Shown one piece after another: positions 1 through 12,200 of a DNA stretch of 64,000 nucleotides (its first letter is position 1; every line of letters starts with the position of its first letter). Origin of the DNA: Dastarcus helophoroides (Eukaryota > Arthropoda > Insecta > Coleoptera > Bothrideridae); NCBI GenBank assembly GCA_028583605.1, contig CM053334.1, forward strand, positions 20,102,118-20,166,117. Reading direction: 5' to 3'. A program made the position numbers and the translations under genes. The notes under the pieces were generated by a model that made no database searches, was not told the origin of the DNA, and saw nothing but the letters and a program-made list of their open reading frames with translations.

Positions 1-2890
1 CCTCCTCGCGTTGTCTCTTTTTCTTTCCTCTTGCGTTACGTCTAAGGCTGGGTGCTCAATCCCCCAGCTTGTGCCATGTCAAGGTACTCGATCCCCTTGA
101 CTTCGGATGGTTCCAGGTCAGAACTTGGAGTTCGACGTAGGCTTCCTCCCATATTGTCCTATTCCGCTTTCTCGTAGATTCATTTCCCAGGTACTCGATC
201 CCCCGGTACTCGAAATCTATTGTTCCTCAAATGAGGACTTGAGTTCGTCAAGCTTTCCAGCGGCTTGGTTCAGAACTTCAAAGAAATTTGGGTTCCGAGC
301 CGCTTCATCAATCTCCTCGATACTTCTTGACCAGAGCACTCCCTTTCTTATCGCTAGTTGCTCTGTTCTGTTCCTCCATTCCTCCCGATTCCTGCATACG
401 AACATTACATGATCAGCATCCTCGGGCTCTCCGCATTGGCATAATGGTGAGTTCCTTTTCCCCATCCTGTGGAGGTATTCCTGAAACCTTCCGTGGCCTG
501 TAAACAGCTGTACGCATTGCTGCGTAAGCTGCCTTCCTCTTAGATGCCTGTAGCCTTCAACTCTTCTCAGGTAGCGATGAGTCCCTCTCCCTGTTGTGGC
601 CGAATCCCATCGTTGTTGCCACCTGAAAAAAGAGCAACGCGACAGTCTGTTCCTAATAAGCCCAAAGGGCACCTTATCGTATTCATATACCACCACCATG
701 TTATTATTATCATTATTGCCTAAACTGCATGCGCCTTTCGCGAGCTCGTCCGCCCTTTCGTTGCCAGTGACTCCCCGGTGTCCCTTAACCCATTCCAATC
801 GCGTTTTCCTTTGTTCTTGAAGCAGATCTTGCGCTTCCTTAACAAGTTCCGAATTTGGTTTATTTTGCATGGCAGCTATTGCCGCCTTACTATCACTCCT
901 TATAATGCAACTTTCCAGCGTACGAGCTCGTTCTAGTGCTTTCTTAATAGCTAATACTTCCGCCTGAAACACCGAGCAATTGCCTCCGAGCCTGTATTGC
1001 CCCTTACCTATTTCCTTTCCTTTCCTATAAATAACGTAAGCTGCTCCTGTGCCTGTTTCCTGTTTGGATCCGTCTGTATAAATTTCGTATTCCGTTGCTA
1101 TTTCTTGCTTCTTTTGGTCTACTTCCTTTACCGGATGTTTCCTTCTCTTCTTGACCTTTTTCTCTATCTGTTCTGCGTTAATCTCCAGTTCCGTTTCTTC
1201 ACGAATTTTTTCCCCTGTCCATTCAAATATTCTTTTTCTGTTTCTTATTTCTTCTAATTTAATATCTATTGGTACCAGCCCTGCTAATACCAATGCCGCT
1301 TCCGTTGACACTGTTCGATAAGCTTTCCCTGCTTTAAGTGCCATTATTCTTTGTACGCTTAATAGCTTCCTTTTTTCTTTGACTCCCATTTTATCGTACC
1401 ATAAGTTCGCCCCATATGTTATAATAGGTTCGATTGCTCCTTCGTAGATAGCTGCAATGTTTCTCCCTTTAAGACCCCAGTCTAGGGCCGCAGCTGCTAT
1501 AATTTTCTGTGCTACATTCTTTGCTTTCCCTGTTACGTGTTTTATGTGTTCCTTATAGTTTAATTTCTTATCTAGTATAATTCCTAAATATTTAAGCGTT
1601 TCTTTGCACCTTATTCTGCCACTTCCCATCCTGAAAGTCGGCTCTTGTTGATTTGAACTTTTTCCAAAAAATATAGCTTCCGTTTTTTCTGCATTAAATT
1701 TCACCCTACTCCTTTCGGCCCAGGCTTCTAGCATTATCAGTGTTTCTTCGCCCGCTTGCTTTGTGCCCTTCCATGTGTTATTCCTTATGATAAGTGCCGT
1801 ATCATCAGCATATGCTATGATGCGACACCCATTTGGCAGCTCACATTTAAATATATCGTTATAAAATATTTTCCAAAATAACGGTCCAGACTTCGATCCT
1901 TGGGGGCATCCCAAGTCTGCTGTTTTATTTACTTCAACTCCTTCTTCCTTCATTATCGCTATTCTCTTCCTAAAATAATCTCTTGCCAATTGGACTAAAT
2001 TATCAGGACATTCATATTCTATCATCTCGTTTATTATTTTTGGCCTCCATGCGTTATCAAACGCTCCTTCTATATCCAATGATATTATTGTACAGTATTC
2101 CCCCCTTTCCTTTGCAAGTTTAACTTTTTTAACTACCTCTTGTATAGCATCTTCCGTGCTTTTCCCTTCTTCGAATCCATATTGATCCTTGTAAATCTTT
2201 CCTCTTCCCATGTTTATATGATATTCGATCCTACTCGCCATCAGTCCATCCAGCACTTTCCCAAGTACTGGAATAAGACTAATTGGTCTATGTTTGGTTT
2301 TATCGTTTCCTTTTGGGATCAGCTTAACCACCTGTTTTTTCCAGATGTCAGGAAATGCTCCTTTTTGAAGACATTTATTGAAAAAATCAACAAATACTTC
2401 TGGTTTGGCTTCGATTGCTTCTTTAATGATATCAGACGTTAATCCATCTATTCCTGGAGCTTTCTTTGGGCTCATTGATTTTATTATCCTTATTATTTCT
2501 TCTTCTATGAATTCCAGATCGTTCTCTCCTCCGTTTAAATTTTCAGCCCTTTGTCTGATTACCCCCTGTTCATCAGATTCATTTTCCTTATCTTCATTTG
2601 GAAAGTACTTCATTAGAAGCTCTTGTGCTGTCTCTTCAGCCGTTTTTGTGTATTCGCCATTCTTTTTGCGTACGCTTTGCATCAGTACGCTACTTTTCCT
2701 TTTTCCTCTTATTATTTTGTATGCTCCTTTCCACGGATTCTGCCCTGGTTTCTACTGCAGAACTCCCGCCTTCCGTTTAATTTTGCGTTTTCTATTTCCT
2801 TTTTAAATTCCGTCCGCTTTTGCCGATAAACTTCTAGCTTTTCTTCCCTCTCTTCCCCTTGTTTGTCTTGATAATCTCTTCGAGTCAATC
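1..2890 (-). mobile_element. Non-LTR retrotransposon, 5'-truncated, with RT and RNase H
   Basis: Reading on the minus strand, this holds the linker, reverse transcriptase, RNase H and C-terminal zinc-knuckle parts of a non-LTR retrotransposon, followed by about 216 bp of 3' UTR that runs off the left edge. Upstream of the long ORF (2683-2890) the coding continues through the usual basic linker with an Asn-Pro-Trp motif near 2740, but needs a one-base frame change near 2755. The endonuclease domain is absent, so the copy is 5'-truncated near 2890, where it meets a plus-strand RT fragment head to head. The combination of RT, RNase H and CCHC points to the I/R1/Jockey superfamily; the exact clade is not decided. 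Confidence 0.9.
217..2682 (-). CDS. Reverse transcriptase / RNase H polyprotein (ORF2 part)
   Basis: An uninterrupted 821-codon frame encodes the replication enzyme of a non-LTR retrotransposon, which copies element RNA into the genome by target-primed reverse transcription. Order from the N terminus: KKAPGIDGL fingers motif (about residues 73-81), LDIEGAFDNA with the first catalytic Asp (about 200), GCPQGSKSGP (about 260), and AYADDTAL, the catalytic YADD box (about 292). RNase H follows from about residue 550 with YTDGS, an Asp in RSDSKAA, and GHRGVTGNERADELA. A CQCGEPEDADHVMFVC knuckle lies near the C terminus. The Met start is only the first ATG after a frame break; the natural protein would be longer and include an endonuclease. 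The open frame suggests a fairly recent insertion. Confidence 0.9.
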   Translation of the reverse strand: MQSVRKKNGEYTKTAEETAQELLMKYFPNEDKENESDEQGVIRQRAENLNGGENDLEFIEEEIIRIIKSMSPKKAPGIDGLTSDIIKEAIEAKPEVFVDFFNKCLQKGAFPDIWKKQVVKLIPKGNDKTKHRPISLIPVLGKVLDGLMASRIEYHINMGRGKIYKDQYGFEEGKSTEDAIQEVVKKVKLAKERGEYCTIISLDIEGAFDNAWRPKIINEMIEYECPDNLVQLARDYFRKRIAIMKEEGVEVNKTADLGCPQGSKSGPLFWKIFYNDIFKCELPNGCRIIAYADDTALIIRNNTWKGTKQAGEETLIMLEAWAERSRVKFNAEKTEAIFFGKSSNQQEPTFRMGSGRIRCKETLKYLGIILDKKLNYKEHIKHVTGKAKNVAQKIIAAAALDWGLKGRNIAAIYEGAIEPIITYGANLWYDKMGVKEKRKLLSVQRIMALKAGKAYRTVSTEAALVLAGLVPIDIKLEEIRNRKRIFEWTGEKIREETELEINAEQIEKKVKKRRKHPVKEVDQKKQEIATEYEIYTDGSKQETGTGAAYVIYRKGKEIGKGQYRLGGNCSVFQAEVLAIKKALERARTLESCIIRSDSKAAIAAMQNKPNSELVKEAQDLLQEQRKTRLEWVKGHRGVTGNERADELAKGACSLGNNDNNNMVVVYEYDKVPFGLIRNRLSRCSFFRWQQRWDSATTGRGTHRYLRRVEGYRHLRGRQLTQQCVQLFTGHGRFQEYLHRMGKRNSPLCQCGEPEDADHVMFVCRNREEWRNRTEQLAIRKGVLWSRSIEEIDEAARNPNFFEVLNQAAGKLDELKSSFEEQ

Positions 2891-3821
2891 CTATATATAG
2901 CTACGCATATGATAGTAACCTTGTGTCATCTTTTTTCTTCGACAAACCATTATCTATCGCTGCTTCAGATCGACTAAAGAAACAGCAGATACAGACGATT
3001 AATCGGGATCTCGAGATTATTCTGGAATGGGGTAAGAACAATTTGGTCGACTTCGACGCTTCAAAAACTCAGGCCGCGGTTTTCTCTAAGAAAACGTCAA
3101 GGGATAATGCAACAAACATACTAATGGATGATAAATTCCTTCCGATGGGATCTATTCTATCTATCCTAGGAGTGAATGCGAGCACTAACTTCTCTTGGGA
3201 TGATCATGTGCGCGCCATTGCCAAATCCGCCACTCAGAAGCTAGGCTTTCTTTTTAGAGATAAAAAGTACTTCACATCTCATCAGCTATTAACACGATAC
3301 AAAGCTTAAGTTAGGCCAACACTAAAATACTGTTCTCATATTTGGGGTTTAGCCCCAAAACACACTGTAGCTCTCTTGGATTCAATTCAAAGAAGAACGA
3401 TTAACCTAATTGATGACGAGAGTCTAAGCGATTCTCTCGAAACACTAGAGCGCAGGCGTATGGTTGGTGACTTGTCTCTTTTCAACAAGTACTATCATGG
3501 AAGATGCTCGCAGGAACTAATAGGATTAATCTCCCCAAGGGCAAGATTCTTGAGGTGTATTAGACAGTCGGAGACAGCATATTCCTGTGTGGTCCAGCTT
3601 GACACAGTGAGGACTTCTGTCTACGTAGACTCTTTTTTTCTGTAGAACTTTCAAGTTATGGAACTTGTTACCGAAAGGAATTTTCCCCAAAAATTACAAC
3701 CTATCCTTGTTTAAGAAGGCGGTTTATCGCCATCTATCTTTGTTTCCGCATCCTACTCGCAGTGCTTTGAAAGCATAATGGGTTTTTCCTTTGCGAGTGG
3801 ATTAAACTAAAAAAAAAAAAG
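2891..3821 (+). pseudogene. Truncated Jockey-like RT fragment with poly(A) tail
   Basis: Plus-strand coding starts abruptly inside RT at YAYDSN (the YADD box with the first Asp changed to Tyr). It runs through a region typical of Jockey-type RT thumbs, is broken by an in-frame TAA at 3307-3309, then resumes to about 3645. A 3' UTR follows and ends in an A-run at 3810-3821, so this is a dead-on-arrival 5'-truncated copy. The 3' UTR motif (CATCCTACTCGC ... TTTGCGAGTGG) recurs on the minus strand at 63440-63770. Confidence 0.8.
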
Positions 3822-4545
3822 ATCTATATTAACTCTGAGAGCCAAGCGGCAATAAAGATTCTCAGCAGCTGCATTGTCAAATTCAAACTAGTTTGGGACT
3901 GTCAACAAACTCCAAAGCAACTGACTAAACACAACAGGATCAACCGTAAGTGGGTGCTAGGGTACAAAGGAATACAAGGGAATGAAGCTGCGGACCAAAT
4001 CGGTAGAGAAGGATCTGCGTCATTTCTTGGATCTGAACCGACTTTTGGTTTTTCTAAAAGTCAAATCAACAATGAGATGAAAAAATGGGAAGCAAAGTCA
4101 AGAACTTCCCACTGGAGATCATATCCAGGACTACGTTAGGCGAAAAGATTCATATTTGGAACGCTTGAAAAGACAAAGGTCTACTTAGAACTCAGCAAAT
4201 CCGAATTGAGGATCCTAACCGGCCTCTTAACAGGACATTGCCCACAAGAAAATGGATCAAGCTGAAACAGACCTATGTCGCTTTTGCGCAGAAGCTACGG
4301 AGACTGCAAAACGTGTGCTAAGCAAGTGCGATGCGCTTGCACGCAAAAGGTATGTCCAAGTCGAATGGGCATCCTCAGACCTCTCAGAAGTGGAAAAACT
4401 CAATCCCAGGTCCATAATAAACTTCTACAAGAGTTTGAACCTGGGAACTACATAGATCAGGGTATGCACAAAAGATTTCCTTAGGTCGAGGTGCAGGGTG
4501 GACGAAAAGAAACACGAAACGACCCATATAACCTAATCTGACATT
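3822..4545 (+). pseudogene. Truncated non-LTR RNase H / zinc-knuckle fragment
   Basis: A second 5'-truncated non-LTR copy begins right after the A-run at 3810-3821. It shows a degraded RNase H end (SESQAAIKIL; then YKGIQGNEAADQIGREG, where the usual His of the GH motif is Tyr) and a CRFC...C knuckle near 4270-4340, spread over shifted frames. Its 3' UTR (GGTCGAGGTGCAGGGTGGACG near 4484) has a close minus-strand copy at 28313-28460, which defines the family's 3' end. Confidence 0.75.
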
Positions 4546-4907
4546 CAGCATGTTGGTAACGCAAATTAGCGTGATGGTGAAGCTAAACCGTAAGTTAGTT
4601 GCCTATGAAAATTCACTCAAAGAAGTTTTAACATTAAAAAATTCCTAAATTTACACCCTTGGAGTTATTAACTACAAATTACTAAATGTTGTTTGGTTAA
4701 AATGCTTTGCGACGAAATATTCCAACGTAGAAAAATTTTGGAAAACTACTTTAGCCGAGTCCATGAGAATTGTATCCTATAACAAGCCTAAAATTATCTG
4801 AGGATTTCCGACAATAGATTTATTGAGTAAAAATTATCGACTACGAGTACCTTGTTATTTACTGCTAAAGCAACTCGCTGAAATAATAGAATTTAATAAT
4901 TAATGAC
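4546..4907. other. Intergenic stretch, nothing recognised
   Basis: AT-rich sequence between the retrotransposon fragments and the 4.1 kb hAT-like element. I see no ORF, splice-site pattern or repeat here beyond the last 8 bases, which are the left target duplication of the next element. Confidence 0.5.
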
Positions 4908-7900
4908 CAGTGGCGGCTCGTAGCCAAAACTAATGGGGATGCTGCGACAATGTTCAGCGTTTTATGTTTGATCCAAAATGTCAACTTCTTGAAAATTTCA
5001 ACTTTTTAAAATTTGGACTAAAAATGTCGACATTTTAAAAATGTAATTTTTCGAAGATTTTAGATTTCTTAGAAAACTTGACAATGAAAATTTTTAATAC
5101 GGTCACGTTTCTTAAAAGACTGGATTTTATCCAAATTTCGATTGTATTCCAAGATTTAGACTTTTTTCTTGTAATTTCAATTTTATTTTATTTTTAAGTA
5201 TTGACTTTTCCAAAAATTTGTGTATACTCTGCTAAAAATATCTTCATTTCCGAAAATATTTAAACTTTTCGGTAATTGAAATACAGAACTTATCCCCTAA
5301 AACCAAGAAAGATTAAAAAACATAACAAAGGTTGCTCCTTTGCAACCCTTGTTGTGTTTTTTAATCTTTCTTGGTTTCAAGGGGCAAGTTCTGTATTTCA
5401 ATTTTTGAAGATAACCAAGGACCACTCCGTTCCACTAAACTTTTCAGCGTTTTGTTTTTTTTGTATTTTTTTTTTGAAAAGTATGTATATTTTTTCAAAA
5501 TTTTCACCCTTTGAAAATTTTTACTTTTTCTGAAAATCTAAATTTTTTAAAACTGGACTATTGACTGTTTGAATTTTTGATCATTTTCAAAATTTTATCA
5601 TTTTCCTTTTGAAAAATTATATTTTTATTGAAAATTTCCATTCTTAATAATTTCGACTGTTTTTTTAATGTCAACCATTTTTCAAAATTTCGACCTTTTT
5701 GCAAAGTTTCGATTTTTTGAAATGGAGACATTTTATAAAATGTCGACTTTTTTTACATTTTCGTCTATTTTTGTTTTTTTTTAAATTTGGCTAATTTTTA
5801 ATTTTCGATTTCTTTTTTAAATCTTGACGTTTTATGAAAAGTTTAACCTTTTTTTAAAATTTCAATTTTGTTGACCTAAAATTTCATTTTTTTTAAATCT
5901 TCAATTTTGGTTCAAAATTTGAACTACCAGAAATTTAAACTTTTTTCAAACTTGTAACTTTTCAATATTTCGGCTTTTGAAAACCTCGATCTGTCTGATA
6001 ATTTTTGACTGGTTTTCAATATTCCGACTTCGAAAATTTTGGTTTTTTTTGATAATATTTGAGTAAAAATTTCTCAATTATTCAAGATTTAAACTTCTTA
6101 AAAATTTCCAATTATTTTAAAAACTCAATAATAATTCTCAGATGTTTTGAATGTGCCTACTTTTTCAAAGATTTAATATTTTTTCTTCGACCTATTTGAA
6201 AATTTCTTCATTTTTAAAATTTTGACTTCTTTTGAAAAATTGAATGTTTTTGAAAATTTTTGCCTTAACCTTAAATTTTTTATATATTTCGTATATTTTT
6301 CAAAATTTATAAAAATCAAAGTATCAAAAAATTTTGACTTTTTTTTGAAAATTTTAACTATTTCTTAAATCTGCTTTTTCTAAAATTTTTGACTTCTTTT
6401 AATTCCCACTTTGTTGAAAATTTCGGCTTTTTCAAATTTTTCAAAATTTTCGCCATTTCTCTTAAGAATTTTTGGTAAACTTAAAAATTTCAACTATTTT
6501 TTTAATTTAAACTATTTTCGAAATTTCGATAAAAAAATTAAAGTATTGCCAAACTGCCGATACTTGATTTAAAAATTTTGATTTTTCTCTTAAGGGAAAC
6601 ATTTCTTAAAACCTCATTTTAAAAGTTTCGACTAATTCGTAAATTTTCGAATTACTCTAAACATTTTGACTCCATTTCAAAACGTCGACTTTTTTTCAAA
6701 ATTTCAACTCTTTTTAAAAACTTGACTTTAGTTACGAATTCATTTTAAAATATTATTTATAATTTTTTTTGAACATTTCCAATTAAATCTGCAACTTTTA
6801 AAAAAAGTGTAATTTCATTTTAAATTTTAACTAATCAAAATTTCGACTTTTTTTTAAAATTTTACCTTTTCAAAATTTCATATTTTTTAATAATTACGAA
6901 TTTTTTGATTATTTTGAGTTTTCGCCAATATTTAAAAATTCAGCTTCTTTGAAAATTTAATTAAAAATTCTGCAATTTATTTAAATGTCGATATTTTTCA
7001 AAAATTTTGCCAAAATTATTGAAAATATCGACTATTTTAAAAATTTAACATTTTTTCAAAATATTAACTTTTATCGAAATTCCTATTTTCTGTTGGAAAT
7101 TTGAGTTTATGAAAATTTCGAAGTTTTTAAAAATTCCACTTTTTTTCCAAATTTCGAATTTTTGATGAATTTGGCTTTATTTTTTACAACTGGTAATTTT
7201 TTTTCTTTTTAAATTTAAATTTTTTGGAATTATTATTGTTATATTTATTATTATATTAAAATAAATATTACTCCTAGTAACAAAAATTTCGAGTTTTAAA
7301 ATTATGTGAAGCTTTAAAACAAATTTTGAAAAAAACTTACAGTTTATGAACAAATAAATTGTCAAAGTTTAAATTTTAATCTAAAAACATTGACTTCAAG
7401 CATTAAATGGTTGATTAATTTTTTTGCAATATTTTGATTGTTTTTGATTTCGTGTTTTTGATGTCGAAATTTTAAGGCTTCTTGAAATGTTGACCCTTTT
7501 TCTCAAAAATTTTAATAACTTCCACTTTAAAAATCGAAACTTTAAGAATATTTTTGACAATTAATTTATTTTTAAAAATTGTTTTTTTAATTCCTAAATT
7601 GTTACTTTATTTCAAAAATTGTGTACACAAATAACAAATTTCAACTTTTTCTAGAAATACTTTCTGTTTTTTCTTCAAAATTTGCTGTTAATATTTAAAT
7701 TCGATCTTGGGAATTTCAATAATAAATTTAACATTTTTAGATAAATTGTAAATTACAATTCAGAATTTTCTTTGGTCCTACAGTAGTAGAATTTTTTTTT
7801 AGAGAAAATCGAGTTGCAAAAAATGTAGAAATTTACAAAGTTCATTTTTTTCTTGAAGTTTCAATATTTTTTCCAAAGTTTTCATATTTTTATGCAAATT

Positions 7901-9049
7901 TGGAGTTTATTTTCTCTAAATTTTATTCAATTCAGCTAATGAGTTTACACAATATTTATTAATAATTCTGAGGTGGCACAAAGCTCGCCAGGGCCAGCTA
8001 GTACTTAATAATTTTTAGTTTCTTATAAAAATTACAAAATAAAAGGAGCTTTAAAATATTAACATTTCGTGAAAAACTTTAACATTTCTAAAACAAATTA
8101 GAGAATTCAAAATGTTTACAAGAAGAAATATTTTAAAGACAGAATCTCCAGCAGAAGTCGAAATTCTAAAAATATTGCTTTGTATAAAATGTTTAGAGAA
8201 AAACGCAAATTTCATGGAAAAAAAATCGAAATTTGAGAAAAAAGTTAAAATACCTTTACAAAAATGTAGAAATTGAAATGTTACGAAGATAATCCAAGAC
8301 TCGGGTGTTATTTCATTTTAGAAAAATATCGAAATGGGAAAGCAGTTGAAAATTAAATTTGTTCTTAAATTTTTTTTTGTTTATTCCAAAATTTTGACAT
8401 TTTTATAGAAATTTTAGAATTTTTTGCTAAAATTTTTACCAAAATTAGAACATAAAATGAACTATGAAATGTCAAAGTCTGTTGAAACAACTTGACAGTT
8501 TTAAAGCAAATTAGAAGAACATAAAAAATATGGAGAAAGTGAAATTTCTACAAAAAATTTTAAGGACAAAATTTTCAGAAAAAATAGGAATTTATAAAAA
8601 TTTACTTTTAAAATATTTAGTAAAAATGAAAACTTTGCAGAAAGAATTAAAATTTTCCTAAATAAATCAAAATGTTAAGAAGAAACTCAAAATTTGTATA
8701 CAAAAAAGTTGAAATTGCGATTTCAGGTAAAAACTCGAATATTCGCTATAAATTTTTTTTAGGAAATATTAAAATGTAAGAAGAGTCAGATTTAGATTTT
8801 ATTTTAAAATTTTAATTATTTTTCTCAAAATTTTTACAAAAATTATGGTAGAAAAAAAATTAAAATATATTTTCAAATCCCGTAACTTTGTAAAAGAAAC
8901 TTGACATTTCTATAAAAAGAAATCAGAGAATATTTAAAATCTCTACAGGAAATTGTTTAAGAAAATTCTTCGGAAAATTCTGAGAAAAAACTCGTGAGCG
9001 AAATTGGGGATGCTGCAGTTCCACAGTGCCTATACGTGAACCGCCACTG
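4908..9049. mobile_element. 4.1 kb non-coding element with hAT-like ends, filled with AAATTTCGA arrays
   Basis: The left end reads CAGTGGCGGCTCGTA and the right end, reverse-complemented, CAGTGGCGGTTCACGTA. The flanks TTAATGAC (4900-4907) and TTTATGAC (9050-9057) match at 7 of 8 bases, as an aged 8-bp hAT target duplication would. The inside has no transposase. From about 4980 to 7900 it is a degenerate array of AAATTTCGAC followed by T-runs. From about 8040 to 9000 the base composition flips to A-runs, as if the array were inverted. A GGGGATGCTGC motif occurs once just inside each end in the same orientation. The stretch 7490-8160 resembles 25970-26600 in the 4.0 kb element. Confidence 0.7.
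5275..5403. repeat. Fold-back hairpin repeat, copy 1
   Basis: Two arms of about 60 bp (starting TTGAAATACAGAACTT and ending AAGTTCTGTATTTCAA) form a near-perfect hairpin. They are followed by GAAGATAACCAAGGACC near 5407-5424. The same hairpin plus tail occurs at 48297-48420 and 56410-56550, and partly at 62448-62510, so it is a dispersed family nested here inside the 4.1 kb element. Confidence 0.75.
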
Positions 9050-9155
9050 TTTATGACACAATTTCAAGTAGAAAAATCTGATCTATTTGATCAATAGACA
9101 ACTTGAAACAATGATAAAAAATCCGTTTTATCATTTACTTCATTTGCATATCAAT

Positions 9156-9191
9156 TATAAACTTATCTCATATTTTCTCTCGTTCAGTTAT
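9156..9191 (+). promoter_or_regulatory. Predicted TATA/Inr core promoter of phosphatase 1
   Basis: TATAAA begins at 9156 and an arthropod-type initiator TCAGTT at 9184-9189 puts the predicted +1 A at 9186, exactly 30 bp downstream of the TATA start. The ATG follows at 9222, giving a 36-nt leader. This is predicted from motif spacing only. Confidence 0.55.
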
Positions 9192-9221
9192 CTGTAGGTA
9201 GTACAGCAGGAAACCAGAAGT

Positions 9222-12200
9222 ATGTTCAAGTTTTGGGTTATATTCCTGACTGTCTCCGTTTCTCTGGATTGCTACCTCTGTAAAGATGAACTCGTATCAG
9301 TTGTAGTGGTGAGTACGCCAACTTAGGATTTATCTTATGTTAGACAAACATGTGCTTTAGCGTCAATCAATTTAAAACATCAATCAATTTCAAAGGTCAA
9401 AAAATTTCAAACGTCAAAAATTTCAAACGTCAAAAAATTTCAAACGTCAAAAAATTTTAAACGTCAAAAAATTTCAATCATGAATTCACCATAATTGGAA
9501 GAAAATAGTTTCCTCAATGTAGGATTTTTTGGGAAACTATCCAATGATCTTGAAAACGTTGATACATCATAATTTATCCATGAATTCAGTACATTCGTGG
9601 GCTGGAATAATTATTGTTCTTGAGCGGATGTGATCCGTCAAATCGTCCGAATTAAAGCTAAATGAGACGTTTCGTCTCGGTGGAATTCATCAGAAATTGT
9701 GTAACGAATTAGATAAGCTGATGCATTATTTTCAATTGGACAAACTGAGTGTTTCCCAAAGTGTCATAGTGGTATGAGCATGATGATGAGGTTGGTCGCG
9801 ACACACGCTGCACCGCGCGATGACGCAAAAATTAATTATTCGGATAAACGTAACAAAACTAACCTAATCAGTTTTCACAACTTTAAACAGTTTGTGCAGA
9901 TTGCAGAATGATGTTTTGTTCAAATTCATCAATACGTTAAGCAGATAGAAAACACACCTCATTTATATATTAGTTATTAATTTTTTAACGAGAGGTACTC
10001 AATGCCACGAAACAATACGGAAAGGGTACACAGATGTCAAAACTTTAGGAAACACTGCATTAAATCAATCACTATTCTGTATGATTTTGTTAAGTTGGGT
10101 TTTAAGGGGTAACACCACTGTAAATTTTTCAAAAAATCGATTATTTTTTTTTAGGTTTAAAAAATACTTTGAACCTTTTAGAATATGGGAAAAAATATTT
10201 CATACCTAAAAGTATTTTTTTTTCTTGTAATTTCGAGCTCTTCCCCAAGCGCGTCGGACTGCTCCGAAACGACACCTGCGTCAGATGAATACCTGCTGGG
10301 AAAGTACAGCCTAATATCTTACCCTTTGATTTCTCTATTCTCAAATACACTAACACATATAAAGCATTTATATTCAGGTAGAAGCATTTCTAATCAATAG
10401 TACGTTACTGTAGAGTCAACACGTGTACAAAAAGGACATAATTTCGTCGCATGAAATCACAATTTTTGTGTGTAGTGCTGATTTTTAACAGTTTATTTGT
10501 AATCTCAGAGTGCTTATAAGTTACAATGAGTAATGCAACAGTGTATCAGGGCAAGAAAGGTATGAAAAAATCGTATCCAACGCGGCGTCGGAGCAACGTA
10601 TCATCGAGACGACCGTTGAATAGATATGAGACTGAGGGTGATTCGAAAGGAGTCAGTGCTTCTGCGAAAAAAATTAAAAGTTAGTGATGAAGATTTTAAT
10701 ATTAATTATGAATTAGCTATAGAATTATAAATTTTGTTGCCGTTTTCTCTGTCATTTCACAATACGTGAAATGTAAAACGTGTGATTCAGACATCACGTT
10801 TCATGAAAGAAGTCCTCGGGGCTTAGGCTTCAAAATAGTTATCGTTTGTCCGAAATGTCCAGATGTCCAAGTAGTAAATTCATACAAAATGCATACGAAA
10901 TTAACCGTCGAATCGTGTTAGAAATGCGACTACTAGGAATAGGACTAAATGGAATAATAAAGTTTTGTGCTTTTATGGAATTGCCACTACCGATATTTCA
11001 ATCTTTTTACGACAAATTAGTGGATATGATTTCGATCGCAATAGCAACCGTACGAGAGGCTAGTATGAAGAAAGCAGCGCAAGAAGAGAAAAAGAAAAGT
11101 GAAGAAGATGGACAACTTGAAGGGATAACTGTTTCCGGTGATGGTTCGTGGAGGAAACGCGGATTTTCTTCGCTTTTTGGAATCACCTCATTGATTGAAT
11201 AGTTTACAGGCAAAATCGTCGATGTTGAAGTGAAGTCAAAGTACTGTAAGTCTTGCGAGCACTGGAAGAATAAATTGGAAACAAGTGAGTATGAAGAATG
11301 GTACAAAAAACACGTCGATGATTGTCAAGCGAACCATGAAGGCTCAACTGGTAAGATGGAGATAGGCTCTGTCGTCGAGATGTTCCAACGATCCGAAACT
11401 TTGCACGGTCTCAAAATACGCAAACTACATCGGTGATGGTGACAGCAAAACCTTCAAAGAAATAATGGATAAAAATCCATACGAAAATTAGTACAAGTAC
11501 TTTAAATGCGTTTTTCTCGAAACACGATTTGTCAAAACGGCACGCAGCATAACTCCAACAATTTTCATTCCTTTCATTCAAATTTGTTAAAATATCTTTA
11601 AAATAAGATTTTAAAGAGAAATACCTAGGGGATTTTCGATAAGTTAATTTAATCATTATTTATTAACAAATGATTGCCTTTTTTTTTGTTGAAAATTTAA
11701 CGATTTTATTCAAATACTCGCCAATCACACAAAAATCAATATTTTTAAAATCCCCTACGTATTTCTCTAGCTATAAGCATGTAGAATAAGTGTTTTTTTA
11801 TTTTTTTTTCTGGATCCAAATTTGCAGCAGATACACTGCGTGCCGTAGAGCGCCTCAAATTCTACGTGCCTCGCGAAAATGGCTGTGGTGCCGTCATTTT
11901 TGAATATTTTTTTATAATAATTTTCTATTTTGTTACTTAAATATACGCTAAATAACTTCCTCCAATATTATAATTTTATTACCTTTCCTTCCTCCCAAAA
12001 AAAATGACCAAAAAACACGTTTTTTTAGGCTGTTACAGTGGTGTTACCCCTTAAGTAAAATTTGATTCTAATGCACAGACCAATAGGTTTGAACATTTAT
12101 TAAATTCGAAGTTTAGAAACCAAAAACCGATTTCGATCTTGTTAAATCTAGTCAGTTTGGTATATCCAACTCGAATGTTAACAAATGTTCGGACAAGTAA

